Assembly (NCBI GenBank): GCA_013396655.1
Contig: WBMV01000462.1
Coordinates: 781,635-845,634 of the forward strand
Length of the DNA: 64,000 nt
From: Campylorhamphus procurvoides
Taxonomy: Eukaryota; Chordata; Aves; Passeriformes; Dendrocolaptidae
Direction: 5' to 3'
Shown: piece by piece, positions 40,823 to 54,609 of the stretch
Layout of the letters: every line of letters begins with the position of its first letter
Position numbering within the stretch: position 1 is the stretch's first letter
Notes under the pieces: model-generated
The model's input: only the letters and a program-made list of their open reading frames with translations
The model's database searches: none
What the model was told of the DNA's origin: nothing
Position numbers and translations under genes: made by a program

Positions 40823-41232
40823 CTGGGCATCTCTGTGTGCAACAGGGATTTCCTCTGGGGCACTGATCCTGGCAGCCAAGTGCCTTTACACCCCAGGTGC
40901 TCCCTTACGTATGAAGAAACCCACAGGCATCAAAAGCAAGCACAGTGCAGGGAGCAATGCTCCAGCACCTTCCAGAGCCCTGGAGAATCACACAGGTTTC
41001 ACCTCCCACAAACACCATTCTTTAACCCCCCCAGCACTCAGCAGATGCAGCACCACATCCCTACTGTGTTACAGCTCAGAGATGTGGGTTTTGTCATTCC
41101 AGAAACAGGGCCAGGAGCTGAAAACTCCTCTGAGCAGGCAGGGAATCCTTGCAAAGTGTGTGAAGAGGATTTACATCACATGTCTCCCCATGCAAGGAGC
41201 AGAGCCAAGGACCACAGCAAAGATGAGGACCA

Positions 41233-41352
41233 CAGCAGAACATCCCTGATTGCAACAGAGCATCCCTGACCACAGGAAAGCATCCTTGATTGCAGTAGAG
41301 CATCCTCAACTGGAGCAGAGTACCCTTGACCGCAGCAGAGCATCCCTGCAGA
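41233..41352. repeat. Minisatellite, about 20-bp unit (AGCATCCCTGATTGCAACAG)
   Basis: Five to six imperfect units repeat AGCATCCYTGA-like words separated by YGCAGYAGAGC-like words. The open frames on both strands simply translate the repeat. Confidence 0.8.
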
Positions 41353-41499
41353 GGTCAACCCCTGGGGGTCCCTGGAGCCCTCTCTCCCCACCATCCCCAG
41401 AGCAGCTATAAAGCTCCCTCAAAACTCTCTGAAAAGGGGAGGCAGAGAAACTTCAGCTCCACAGCACTCTGGGGAAGGCAGCCTGAAGTCTGAGTGCAG

Positions 41500-41725
41500 T
41501 GGCAGGCAGGGGAAAGGCAGGCAGGCAGGATGGTGAGCAGGAAGGCAAGGCAGGGAGCAGGCAGAATGGCAGGCAGGGCAGCAGGCAGGCAGGCAGGCTA
41601 CGGAATAATCAGGAAGGCAAGGTGTGGAGTGGGCAGGGAGGCAGGCAGGGTTTCATGAAGCAGGCAGGATGGTGAGCAGGAAGGCAAGGCAGGGAGCAGG
41701 CAGGATGGCAGGCAGGGCATCGGGA
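41500..41725. repeat. CAGG-rich minisatellite with a 60-bp internal duplication
   Basis: The tract is built of GGCAGGCAGG-type units. A 60-bp segment at 41521-41580 recurs at 41660-41719 with a single difference (A to G in the CAGAATGG/CAGGATGG word), an offset of 139 bp. That near-identity points to a recent higher-order duplication. Confidence 0.88.
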
Positions 41726-41969
41726 GCAAGCGTGCCGGGGGGAGCACATGCCAACCACCCGGGCTCTGCTGGCTGACACCCTGGCGTAACACTTTCCAGA
41801 TGTGGCTGCAGGAAGACAGAAGCAGAGCTGTTCCCTGCTGAGGAAGCTGGAAACGGTCGGAGATAATGTGGAATTCCTGAACGGGAGCCAGCGCCGGCCG
41901 GGGCTGGGGCGCAGGGACAGCCAGGGAGAGGCAGCGCGCCGGGGCCGATACAAAACTCCTCTCTCTTTT

Positions 41970-41981
41970 GTGTGTGTGTGT
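41970..41981. repeat. Short (GT)6 microsatellite
   Basis: Six GT units following CTCTCTTTT. Too short to be of special interest. Confidence 0.7.
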
Positions 41982-44900
41982 TTTATTTCGGGAACTCTGC
42001 ATGTAAAAGCCCTTAATTTATACGCTGTGTGGGTTGACGGCTGTACCCAACAAATGGAACATTTTCTCCATACCCTTGTGAGTGTGATAAACAGCCGCTG
42101 CGGAGAGGCAGGGAACAGAGCCTTTTTCTTCACCGTGATAAATATGCTCCCAGCAGCTCCGAGCTTCTTGGCTTGGAGATTATTATTTTTTCCTCTTTCT
42201 CGAACAGGGAGGCTTTGGCCCCCTGGCCAGGTACCTGGCACAGCACTGGGCAAGCAAGCAGTGGTGCCACTGGTCCCTGCCTTTGCTGCCTCTCTCACAC
42301 TGTGACCTCCTCCTCCCCAAGAAGTGATGAAAGGGACTTAGTCCTGTGGAAAGTCAACCACCAGTCACATACAGGGACCAGTCTCTGCCCCACACTGGGC
42401 ATAGATGGGCACCCATCCACTCCCATCCCTCTCTAGGGTGCTACAGAGGAGTCAAACTGGTGCCAGGGTGCTACAGGCACCCTGTGCAGGGGGACACAGG
42501 AGGCAGCCCCTGGTATGCCCATCTCTCAGCTCCTTTGCTGCTCATCGAGGAGTTGCAGGAACTCCTGTAACACAGATTCTGGAAAGGGTTCTGCTTCAGC
42601 AAGGGAGGGAATTGCTGCAGAAATGCCCAACCACCATCGCTCAGAGGGGGAACACAGAGAAGGTGGGGATGCAGAGGATGATGAGACACACAGCTTCAGC
42701 AACCCCCCAGCCTCCAGACACACACCCCATATCCACTGGGCAACCTGGGACAACCACCCAGCCCCTCGAGTGAGCCCACACCCGCAACTGCTCCAGCTGC
42801 CCATCCCCACCAGTGGCCAGCCCAAACCTCACTGGGCAGTGGGTCACAGCACTGGGCAGCCCACCACGTCATACCACCAAGTGACTTCACGGTCCCCCCT
42901 TCCCCATCATCCATGGAGTCAGGGAAGCCACTGGGAAGGAGTAGAAAGCAGCAGGGCAGCTGCTGCTCCCAGCAGGATCTGCAGCACGGAGCCACCTCCT
43001 CAGCTGCCGGGTATTTGCACAGCCGGTCCTGACGGGACTCCAGTTAAGTTGGCAATAATGGACTTGCAGTGGGTTAAAACAGATGTTTGCTGTGAGTAAA
43101 TAAAAGGAACCAAAGCCAGAGACAAGTCCGAAGTCAGGCAATTTGCCTCCAAGCCATCCATGCCCCAGGACATCAGTGCCTGCATGCAAAAAATGAAGAA
43201 TCACAGTCAGTTTGGCAAAACAAAGCCCTGGTCTGGCTGTGGGGGTCCCCAGTGCCCCCCGAGCTGGCTGCCATGCCACCAGTACTGCCACTACACACAT
43301 TCCCCTTGGTGTGCCAGGGTGTGACGGGTCCCCAGTGGCCAAAATCTGCCTCTTTGTACCTCTCAGGACACACCAAGTTTGCTTCAGCCAGCACATGGGC
43401 ACCCAAACTCAGCCTGGTTTCCCAGTTTCCTCATGAGCCCCAGGAGAGTGGCACCCACAGTCACACCCAGCAGCTCCCTCAGGGCCACTTGCACCCATTT
43501 TGTGCCCAAACTCTGGCCAGTTCCTGGCTGAAATGAACTTCAGAGAGCTGAAGCCCAGGATGAGAAAATCAGCCTTTCATTCAAAATCAGAGATTTTTTT
43601 TCCATCTCTGGTCAAGGCACATATCTCGGAAACACAGCGTTTCCTGTGGCATTTCAACACTTTCTTTTCTCAGACAGAGTCATCTGAGAAAGGCTTCCAG
43701 GGCTGTTGATGGGCTTTGAGCAGGCCCAAGAGGAAAACAACCACAGGGAATCAGGAGGGTCTCCTGGAGCATCAGTTGGGTTTGCCTCAGCTGGCACAGG
43801 GGGCCCAAACAGGGCATGGGTGACATGGGGCAGGGACCAGCAGCAAAGCACTGATGTGTTCAACCATGAATCCTAAAATGCCTTCATACTGACAGCCCAT
43901 GGAAATTGGGGTACCCCAACTGGGGTGATGGCTCTTCTAATTTGTAATCCAGCAGATGGGCAGTTCAGCATCCATCATCCCAGCAGCTTGGTATATTGTT
44001 TCCAAAAAAAAAGGGGGATGTTGTGGGAAGGCACAAACACACCACACACTTTGGGTGCAGCACTGAGGAGGCCTCTGTGTTGTAGTTTTGCCACCATTTC
44101 CTTATGGCCTTTCCTGGCCATCTGTGGGAATAGGATGGCTCAAAGAACCACGTAGAGGGTGGAGCACACTTCAGCTCAAGGGATGCTCCAGAGCCCTCCA
44201 GACAAGCAGCTGATCATGCTCTGGTCCAAAACCCCTCCAGTGACCCTTGGGTGAGAGCTGAGGGGTTTCTTGTGCACTCTGAGAGGACAGATATTTCCAA
44301 GTGCTCCACCCAGGCGATGCCCAACCTGTCCCTCAATGTGGCATAAAGTCACAATGGACACAAATCCCTTTGTTGTCTCCCACACCAGTTTGTTGGTGAC
44401 CATGAAATGGCTCCAATCAGTAGCACCAAAACATCTCCCAGGACCACTCTGGAGAGCTGGAGCCAAGCCAGCAGGGAGACCCTGGGAAGCAGTCTGGGAA
44501 GAGGGACCATCTTCTGCCAACTGCTCCTTCCCTTCCCAGCAGTTCATCCAGGGATCTTTACCCTGATACCTACAAGGATCCAGAGCCCTGCTCCCCATCA
44601 CCCCATGGGACAGTGACAACCCACCATGAGGTGAGCAGCACCCAGTGCCTATACCTTCCCAGATGCTCCAGGGACACCCATTCTGTATGGATTTTCCTCA
44701 CCAGTTACATCTTTATTTCCTTTAGGGACAGGCCATGGGGAATGGCTGCTCCTTGGTGGGCAGCTCTGGCACAAAAGCTCCCCTAGAGCAGTGGCTGCCC
44801 CCTCCCACCTTCCCTTTCTTCCCCACAACAGCGATGGGAAGGCTAATGAGCAGCACCACAGCAGAGGTTCCCATGAATGATTTTCCCAACAGATCACCCT

Positions 44901-44989
44901 GCTCCCCTTTTAACCTCTGTTAGCGAGCCAAGGTCCTTGAATTATCCAGCCCAGTGCACCCCCACCTCTCTCCGGCTCTGCCAAGCCCC

Positions 44990-45200
44990 CTGTGCCCCCC
45001 GGGAACGGCTGCCCGGCCTCACACCCCAGCCACTGCCACCGCCAGCATCCCGAGATGTGGAGAGGCAGCACAGCTGATGCTGATGGGCATGAAGGTCAGC
45101 GGAGAGGGAAGGTCGGCTCCGGCAGCAGAGCTGGAGCCCCACGGGCAGCAGCGACCGCCACATGCCCGCTCCCCGCGCCGGGGTGTCCCTTCCCAAATCT
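44990..45200. promoter_or_regulatory. CpG-rich patch in intron 1
   Basis: CpG dinucleotides are frequent here (for example CCCCGGGAACGG to the left and GCTCCCCGCGCCGGGG to the right) relative to the flanks. No exon or core promoter was recognised. Confidence 0.28.
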
Positions 45201-48200
45201 GTCCTGGGGGGCTGTGTGAGCAGAGCTGAAATAAACCTCGTAAATGCATCGCTGGGGGAGCGGGAGAGAAAGGCAAACCCATGTCTGTGTTTACCCTGAG
45301 CAGCACTGCCTGTGCCTCCGGGTCCCACCGCTCCCATCCCTGCTGTCATTTATGCCGCGAAAGCCAAACAGGTTGGTTGGCACCTGCTCTCCCACCTCTC
45401 TCCAGGGAAAGTCTGGGGCTCTGGCAAGCTCCTGGAGCAATGGGATGATCCAGCATGCTGTTTGCTACAGCAGGGTGTGATCTGGAATGATTTGGTGCAC
45501 AGGGATGCACCCAGCATGGGCAGTGACCCTTCCAGCAGCCACAGCCATCCCACTTGTGCTTTGCTGCTGGGGAAGGGAGGGATCCCAACAGGGCTGAACA
45601 CCAACTGCCAGAGATTGACATCACATCACTGCCCATTCCCCACACTGCAAACCCTTCCCTGGGCAGCTGCAGCTCTCCCTTAGCAACATGAGTCCAAGGA
45701 GAAGAGCCATGACCCCAGTGCTGCCCCTCGACCACTGTGTACCCCCCAGGGCTGTGCCTACACCTCTTTTCTGCTCTCCCATGAGTTTGGCTCTCCAGGC
45801 AGAGAGGGTGCAAGGCTCACACGTGCCTTGCAGTCCACATCCCTGCCTGCCTGGCTGCACATGTGCACACACGCGTGCAAAAAAGCTGCCCGTAATCCCC
45901 TTTACATCTGCTCTTCCCAGCTCGTCCTCATGTGAGCGATTCCATCATCCACCAAGCACGGAAACTCCACAGTTCTTCACACAGCACAGGTTGGGCTGCA
46001 CACGCTTCCAGGGGATGTGACCCTTTCCCAGATGATTCCCAGCACCCACGAAGTTTGCAAACAAGGAGACCCAATGGCCAAGCTGGATCTGGCTGGGCGG
46101 GGGAAAGGAAAACCACACATCCATAGACACAGAGGTGGGAAGGAGCCCACACCCCAAGCGGACTGGGCACATTAAACCCCAGCCACCATGCTCTACCCTT
46201 CCATTTCCCCACCTTTAAAGGTGGGTTCACCCACTGCCCTCTGCCCTGGAAGCAAAACACAGCCCTGAGGAGAAGCACAAAGCCACCACGTGTCCCATCC
46301 CTCCTCCAACACCTCCTCCTGGCCGGCGCGTGAGCGACGGGGCTCCAGCCGAGCGGCTGTCGCTCGTGATTTGTGGCATTAATATTTCAGGGGAGGGGAG
46401 TGAAGGGGTGACAGGGGCCAGGGAGAGCCAGCTCTGGGAAGTCAACCAGCAGGGTTATAGCTGAAGGCAAAACACTAACACTGATGGATCTGAGGATCTG
46501 GGCTGGCAGAGGGTGGAGGAGGAGGGAAGGAGAGAAGAAAGCAGGCGAGGAAGGGTGACTAACAGCATAAACACATTCTGCCTTTTGCATGAGGTTGCCA
46601 TGAGCTTGTTCCAGCCATTTCTTAGTAGGCATGGAACAGCACACCAGCAGAGAGGGACCAGGATGGAAGCAGAGCCAGGCAGCAATGGGATGAGGCAACA
46701 GACCCTGCTGCTTCCCAGCACTGGAACCATTTCCCTGCCAGCTTCTCCACTGGCAGAGGGGACCAGCAGAGCTGCCAAAGCCATGCTGATGCACCATCAT
46801 ACCCACAGGCATCACCTCCTGAGCCTCTCCTTGCTGCCCCACTGCCCCCCAACCCCAGTCGGCCTCATCCCCCTCCGAGCGAGAGGCAGGCTGACTCGAC
46901 AGCCGGAGCCCTTTTTAAGACCTGCAACCCTTGAGAGGCTTAAAGACGAGAATATCTCGATTATCCGCACCCAGAGCCCTCGAGCAGCCCCGGCTTAAAG
47001 GATGGGAATTACCGGTGGGGGCACCCAAAACCCCTCCATGGCATCCCTTACCACAAGCTCCCGCAGCCGGCTGTGCCTCTCCTTCCAAGGGATGACAAAT
47101 AACCCATATAACCCCCCTGCTAATCACCAGCTCGGCCTCCTCCCCGGCACTTTTCACACCTCCCATCAGCAGCGAGGCATGTGCGACTGGCAAGGAGCCA
47201 CGGCCAGGCCGCCACGGCGCGGAGACGGAGGTAGCATTTTGCTGGGAAAAGGGCAATTTAATTATCCCGTCTTCTGTTTCATGACAACACGGGAACGTGC
47301 TGCTCAGACACGGAAAGCGCCACGCAGGCAAGCAGCAATCCTGCCTGGTGCTTCCCGCTGGCAAGGAGGGACCAGGAGAGACGAGCACATGGAAAAGATG
47401 GGGTTAAAGCAAAGCCCCAAATCTCCAGATTTTTCAATAGTCCAGAAAAGCAGGAAAAATGTTTTTGCTGTCCAGCTGCAACACTTATTCTGAGCTCAAA
47501 GCAAGCGCTGAGTCTCGTCTGGGGGCTGTTTGGCCTGCGTGGGTCTATTTTTATAGGGAAAATGGTATTTTGAAGGGGAAGGTTGATCAGAAGAGGAAGA
47601 AGTATTAAAAATACTGAGGTCCTCTATGGGGAGATCAAACTTCACTGAATTCAGCCAGACTTCACAAACTGCGTCTGACCTTCCAAAGCACCACTTAGCA
47701 GAAAATTTACTACTAACATATATTCAGTAATATAAAATATATTAAAATCCAGCCCTTAACTCAGCCTTACCCATGGAGGCATGAGTCTGGTGTCTGTCCT
47801 GGTGGGTGGATTGCAGTTGGGACCACGCAGCGAGACAGCGCTGGCCCTGCTCTGTTCTCCTGGGCACATGAGGGACACAGGGACAGAAAATGCTGCCAGG
47901 AACAGCTCCTGCCCCGTGGCGTGGGCAGGAGGGTGCCGGGATCCCAGTCCTGCCCAGCTGGGCTCGGTGATGAGCAGCACGTGTATGTGCCGTGGTGTTT
48001 GTTGTGACAGCAGCTCTATTAGCACCCAGGAGCCAAGCTGCCCTCCCAAGGACGTGGCACAGACACCCTAATTAGTGTGTTAACCCAAATTAGTACATTA
48101 ATGAAACTCGTCGGCTGGGAGAGAGCAGGTGTGAGAGGATGGAGGTGGGGCTGGACTGTCCTCTGGCTGAGCCAGGTCTATCCCAGCTCCTCAGGTGCCT

Positions 48201-48293
48201 CTGCCGCTTGCAGGGCGAGAGCTGCAGGGGCAGTAAATCAATGTGAGAAGGAATAAAGGGACTTTCAAGACAGAAAAGTCACTAAAGGAGAGA

Positions 48294-48310
48294 GAAGAAG
48301 AAGAAGAAAA
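48294..48310. repeat. Short (GAA)n microsatellite
   Basis: Five to six GAA units ending in AAAAC. Confidence 0.7.
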
Positions 48311-49362
48311 CAAATTGGTGTGGGCACACACACAAGGCAGACAAATGTGCCAGCTCAGTCAGTCCTTACAGACACCCAAAATCCCTGGCACTAGGAAGTT
48401 CCCACACCCTGGTGAAACTCTGGCAATCCCAGCGATGAGCTGGCATGTCTTGGACACAGGAAAATACCTGGCAGCCGGGCTCACAAACAGGTGACAAACA
48501 GCAAGCTCCCTGTCCACCCAGGAGGGCTGGCAGTGGCACCTTGGGGACACCAGCCCTGTGTCCCCACTGACGGGCTGTGCGCTGCAGAGCTCCAGAGATA
48601 CAGGGGAGCCCTGGGAGCTTCCCTCCAGGGTCTCCTTAAAAAGCAATTTGCACTCTCATGGGTGCCTCTGATTTAATCTTCACTCCCTTCCCCACCTCCA
48701 GGAGCAGCAGGATCAGAGGATTCAGGGCCCACAGCCCCTCACTGCAGGTCAGGAGCGATGTGAGGCTGCAGAGCCACTTGGGAAGTACCCGATGTGACAG
48801 AAGAAGCCCTGTGGCCAACGCCTGATACCAGCCTGGGTGACAAAATGCATTTCTTTCTGAGCAGAAAACTGTCCCACTCATGCCTGTTGGGGAGCAGCCA
48901 GGACTCTGCTTTTTGCAGGGCTGGCCAGCCGTACATCAGCTCAGCTGCCCGAGGAGCAGCACGGCTACCCATCCTGTCCTCTCCTTCTGCACTATCTTTC
49001 AAGCAAGCAATGAGTTAGGAAGCACTGGAAGGGTTGTGCCATCCCCACAGCACCTGCAGTGCCCAGCATCCCTGCCTGGGGAAGGATGGGTTAAGACACC
49101 CCTGTGCTGCCCCAGCTCCTCAGCCAGGCAGTGCTGGGTGCCACAGGGCAGGTCAGACCCTGGTGCCTCCAGGACCAGGCTGGCTGGTGCACAGCTCACT
49201 TTAACCAGCTCTGATGGATGCCTTGGAACTGCTGCCACAGGGAATGCCCTGGCTGGGCACACCTGCCCCTCACTGCAGCACTGGCAGTGAGGGGTCATGG
49301 GGATACTGACCTTGTGAGGGCACAGTTTGAGTGACCACCAGCTGACCCCCTGTGCTGGCTCG

Positions 49363-49377
49363 GGGTCAGAGTGACCC
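49363..49377. promoter_or_regulatory. Perfect inverted repeat GGGTCA-GAG-TGACCC (estrogen-response-element type)
   Basis: The 13-bp core GGTCAGAGTGACC (49364-49376) matches the estrogen response element consensus GGTCANNNTGACC at all ten fixed positions, and the arms extend to a perfect six-base inverted repeat. IR3 elements are bound by estrogen receptors. Occupancy here is inference. Confidence 0.45.
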
Positions 49378-51589
49378 AACACCTGAGCAGGGCTGATGGT
49401 GTCCAGAGGTGCTGGCATTGCAGCTCCACCTGCTCCCTGTGCCACGCCAGACCCCAATCAGCACCCACAGGAGCCCTCCCCGATGGCTCCAGCACCATCA
49501 GGGCCACCCCCACGCAGAGGCTGAAGCAGAGCCACTCCAAACTGCACCTCCCACCCCTCCGCCTCCTCTCCCACGGCAGTTTGCAGATGGGCTTTAATCA
49601 TCCCACAGTCCGGAGCGTGCACAGGGCTAGCTCTGACGCCGCTGTAAAAACAACCACGGCCACACTCGTCCCTTGCAGTGTCTGAATGGGAAATGAGCAA
49701 CAGGAGTCCAGACTTCAAGGATGTCGGCGCTGAATGTCATTTGGGTTGTTTTTCTTAATCAGGTCCATTGTCAACCCGCAAAAATGTGCCTCTGACACCC
49801 TGGGGATGCGTATTCCTGACGCTGTCTCAGGAACAGCAAAAATGCAGATGATTCAGCTCCAAAATTATCAGCAGTGGGATGTAAGCCTCCAAGCAGATCT
49901 CTGGCTATTCCTGGGCAAAAGCTCAAAGCCGCCTTTGCTTCTTCCTCCTCCTCTTGAAATCATCAGAGAATATATTCCCTTTTTTTTTCACTATGAATAC
50001 ATTCTTCTCCTTCATAGCCTTGCAAGAAAGGAATGGAGGCAGAGTTCTTGGCATGGCTGTCCTGCTCCCAAGGCCATGGCCAGGGCTGACATCCCGGTGT
50101 GCCAGTGGTGTTGGGCACATGTATGCCAGGAAGGACAAACACGACCCCACTGGCCTTTCCCATCTGCCAGGAGAATTTGTACCGACTCATGCTGGGCTTG
50201 GACAACGATGTGGTGGTGCTGCTGCTATTTTCTCCTTGTTTTCCTAGACATTTACACTTCCTCCCTTCATCCACAGGATGGTTTCCAGGATTCAATTCTC
50301 TTCCCTATGGCAACAAAAACCCGGCCAGGAAACCTCAACCCACTCACCCAACTCCCTCACAGGCGAGAAAGTTGGGGGGAGCTCCAGCCCCTCTGGGCTG
50401 GTCCCTCCACCCGGACAAAAAACAATTTGCAAGCAAAACTTCTGGAACAATTACAAAGCAAACTTCACCACACACGTGGCTCACCTGGGTCCAAGGTCTC
50501 CAAGAGTGTCACTAGACACCAGGTGAGCAGCAGACACCAGGAGAAGGATGGGGCTTGCAGAAATCCCTGCAAGCACCCCCTATTGCACCTGCACTCCAGC
50601 CCAGCCAGGGCTGGATCCTCTTGGATGCTCAGCTGAATCTGGGCTGGAGAACAGGACAGATGCTCCTCTCCAGCCTGCAGCTCTCCTGCTCCAGCAGCAG
50701 ATACACATACCATGCACACACCACTCCTAAAATACCCAATTCCTTGTCAGGGAAAGGCCAGAGCAAAGAATGGGTGTCAAAGAGGAAAGAGGGGGGAGGG
50801 ACAAGAGAGCAAACAAATCATATCAACTCAAATCAAAGCAGGCCACAGAAATGACTGTGCTTAAGCTTTTCACGCCTGGTTAATTTTTTTATTATTCAAA
50901 CAAATTTCTGTTTTTGTTTTGTCTCCTTGAAGGAAGAACCAGGGGGGAGAGAGCTCCTCCAGCAATCCCAGATAATAACCACTGGGAAAAAAGGCTTCCT
51001 GATCAAACAATGGGAGGCAATTAGCACTAGCCGAGGCGCAAGAGCATCTTTAATCTACCCTGTCTTGTCAAAACTAAAAAAGAAACACTTTGCAGGTAAG
51101 AGGGCTGAAATCAGGTATTCATTTGGGGTCACAAAGCCACACACCCTGGCACTGCATTGCGTGCTTTGCTGCTGCAGCAAAATGATGGTGTTGCAGGATT
51201 CCAGGGGAAACTGGGCCAGGGGATGCTCCAAGGATACCCAGAGAGCCTGAGCAGTGAGGACATGCTGAAGCAGACAGGATATGACCCTCGAGGTTGCTCA
51301 CAACCACATCCACATCTCTATTTTCAGCTGTGTTTCTGCCCAGGACTTTGGCGTGTCTTTGCTCTTTCCCAGTGCTCCGGCGCAGGTCACACAAAGCCAC
51401 CCATCAGTGTTAGAAGGACCTTCTCCCTCAAGGATGGCTCTTGGGTGCCAACAGAGGGCTGAAGCCCTTCAACACCCACCACACAGCATCTGAGATGATT
51501 TTCCAGCTGCTCAGCCCCAGGAGGAACAGCCTTTCTCCCCCTCCAGCCGCTGCTCCTTTAACTCCACTGTCAGAGGCTCCGGGAGAAAA

Positions 51590-51880
51590 CACCCGCGCTG
51601 CAAATCCAACTGTGCGTCATTCAGCTCTCATTTTGATTGTTAAAAATTCATTAATGAGAGCAGATTGGTATTATATCGCTGCCTTAATTAAAGAGGGCTA
51701 CGGAACAGCATTTTAAATAGCAATGTCATTTTCTAATTGACACAGCTACATTATAAAGAAAAATACTTAAACAGAACTTGAAACCGAGCCGGTTTCTTCT
51801 GATGGCAGAGCTCATTTTGGCTTCAATTTTTAATCTGCTCATAAAATATTTACAGGCAAGGAAAGGGATAATGTTTCTCC
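51590..51880. other. AT-rich island in intron 1
   Basis: About 290 bp of low GC, including AAAATTCATTAATGAGAGC, CCTTAATTAAAGAGG, TCTAATTGACAC and TTTTTAATCTGCTC words, between GC-rich flanks. TAAT/ATTA cores are very dense and no repeat family was recognised. This is the most striking of the candidate conserved non-coding islands here. Confidence 0.35.
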
Positions 51881-54609
51881 AGGTGTACAGTTCCCCTCCT
51901 CTGGTCCAGTCCCCCATGAGGCTGCTGCAGAAAAAAGGCTCCACCACCCAGAGAAGCTGCTGCTCCATCCTCCTCCATGCAGGACCCCATGACTGCATCC
52001 CCCACTGAACCCCAGTAGGTTGGGAGACCCAGAGTCCTCCTCATGTCACTGCTCCACCTGCACCCTCTCAGCTAAACCCCACTGGATCTGAATGGTAAAT
52101 GTGCTTGTTTTGGTGCTTTTCTTGGGCCAAGCATTTCTTCCCCACCAAGGGCAGAAGGATGACAGGGATAAGCACATCCGTGCCTGCGGTGGGTTCCAGC
52201 ACTGGCTGGCTGGGTCTCTGGAGGCTTGATGGAGAGGCATAAGGATGTGGGATGTGGATGAAGGACAGCTCAGGCACCGGCCAAAAGCCTCCCACATCAG
52301 GCCAAGTTCAGACTCCGGATCTCCCCCCCTCTCATGCAGACACTCAACACCTTTCTCCACTCTTTAAGGTGTTTCATACACAAACTTCCTACAGCCTACA
52401 GCTAATTCCACACACTTAAGAGCACAGATTCCTCCTGTTTTCCATCTAGGAAAAAATCCGGTCACCACTTCAAGCAAATCAGGGAAGAAAACAGCTTTGT
52501 ATGCCTGGATGCAAATTCCTTTGCGAGGCAGCACGTCCCCCTCTCCCCCACCCCACACGGCCACTCGCCCCTCGCACGCAGCAGTCTGGGAAAGCAGTCC
52601 CTGCTCATGCCAGCAAGACATTTTTCCCCCAGCATTAGTGGAAATTAGTGGCATTAGTCCACGCCTGCGTTTCACCAGCCAGCCAGAATGAACTCACAGA
52701 AAAGTCATCCGCACGCCAAGTCCATTGAAACCGGTAGCACTGTGCTTTGGCCACCGCGCTCAGTACAAGCACGAGGGCAGGGTGAGCCAGAGGACAGGTT
52801 GCTCAGAGGCTTAAACTCTGGATCTAACTCTTACTAGCATTCCAGACGACCTTTCAGATCCTAGAGCCACCCTCCACTCTGCCTCAGTTTCCCTGCTCGC
52901 CTGCCCCCTTTTTCCAGGTGCTTTTGTGGCACCCCCAGGCACAGGAGTGCAGGGACTTGGGGGGAAGCTGGGGGTGATGCTACACCCAGCCCTGGAGGTC
53001 CAGGGTGTCCTTTACACTCTGCCTTTTCTCAGCAACAACTTCCAAAAGCAAAACATCATCAGTCCACAGGGTGGCTTGGCATCACTGTGTTGTTTTTCAA
53101 AGGGGAAAAAATTGGGAAAACCAACAAGAGGGGAAATGGTAACTTCTCTGTGCCTCCTTCTCCCTTTCTCTCCAAGGAAGGGATGCTCCCCTCCAAACCC
53201 CATGGATATTCGTGGGAAAGCAAAGGGCAGGAGCTGGCACCATGTGGGATATGCCCAGGAAGGTGGCAGCATGCCCATCCCGCTGCAGGAGGGTCCAGTC
53301 CAACCCCTTCCCCATCCAAGCATCCCTCTGCCACCCTCCTTCCCATGTCCCCAGCTCCCGTGGCTTCCCCTCCTGTCGCGAGAGGGTGAGATTGTCCAGC
53401 TGGCTCACGGAGGATCTGGACAGGCTGTTTAATCAGGGAGAGCAATTCGGCTGTAATTTCTTCTGATAAAGTATTACAGATGCTACATTTCGAGCCATCT
53501 GGCAGCAGCCTGCGTTTCCTGCCTCTGCTTCTCGCGCTCTCAGGAAAAGAAGGGAGAGAGGGGTCAAAAATTAAAGGCAGGATGGTGGGGAGGGCTCTGC
53601 CGGGACGGGAAAGGAAGGGGAGAAGGATAGGAATTGCCACCTCCCATCCCTCCAAATGCCACATTAACCATCCCGCAGGCACCAATTAGCAAAAGATGGG
53701 AACAGTGAGGAGCACATTGATGTTCCCAGGAAAAGCAGAGCAAGTGGGGCTGGATCTGCTAAAAGCCACTGTGTCCCCTGGCAGGACAGAGACAGAGCCC
53801 TCAGACCATCCTCCTCAGCAGGAGAACCCTCCTGGAAGAGTGAAGCCCCCTTATCCTTGGCTGCCCCGTCCCCTCCAGCACAGGCACCAATCCAGACCCT
53901 CAAACTCTCGACCCCAGTCACAGCATCAGGGAAAGCACCTGCATCCATGCTAATCAGAGCAGGGAGAGCCCAAAACCAAACGGATCTGAGTCCATCCAGC
54001 TTCACAAGCCAGTGAGTAATTTACCCCGAGCTGAGCAATCCGGCAGCGCAGGGGGAGGCTCTGCAAATAAAAGGCAGCTCCTTCGGATTTACCAGAGCCT
54101 GAGCAGAACCACATTAAAAATAACTGAAGGGAAGGGCTCGCACTTCATTACTCTCGACAGAACTGGGTCTTGGTCACGCCAAGTATCTGCTGGGGAGCAA
54201 TCACAGCCCCGCACGCCGCAGCCCTGCCTCGCGCCACTCAGGTGTGAAGCCAAAGCTAACAGGGCCAAGGGGATGTAGGGGGCTTTATTTTCCACTTGAC
54301 CCTGACCTGCTGCTGCAAAATGTACAGATGCCTCCCGTGCCCAGCATCCCCTGTATCCCTCCTTTCAGGAGCCCATCTCCCCATCTGCATTTTGGGGAGA
54401 TAGGGATGGGTACCCCAGGAGGGCTGGGCAGCAGACATGAGGCAGCAGCGATGCTCCTGGGTTGCAAAACCCCTGGCAGATGGAGAAACCTTAGAGAAGC
54501 TTTAGCAGAGGATGCCTGGATGCCAGGGGAGTACGTGGGATAACCAACCTCCAGCTGAAGTTTCTTTGCGAACCACAGAGAGTTAAAGGCTGGCTGAGGC
54601 CCTGAAGCA

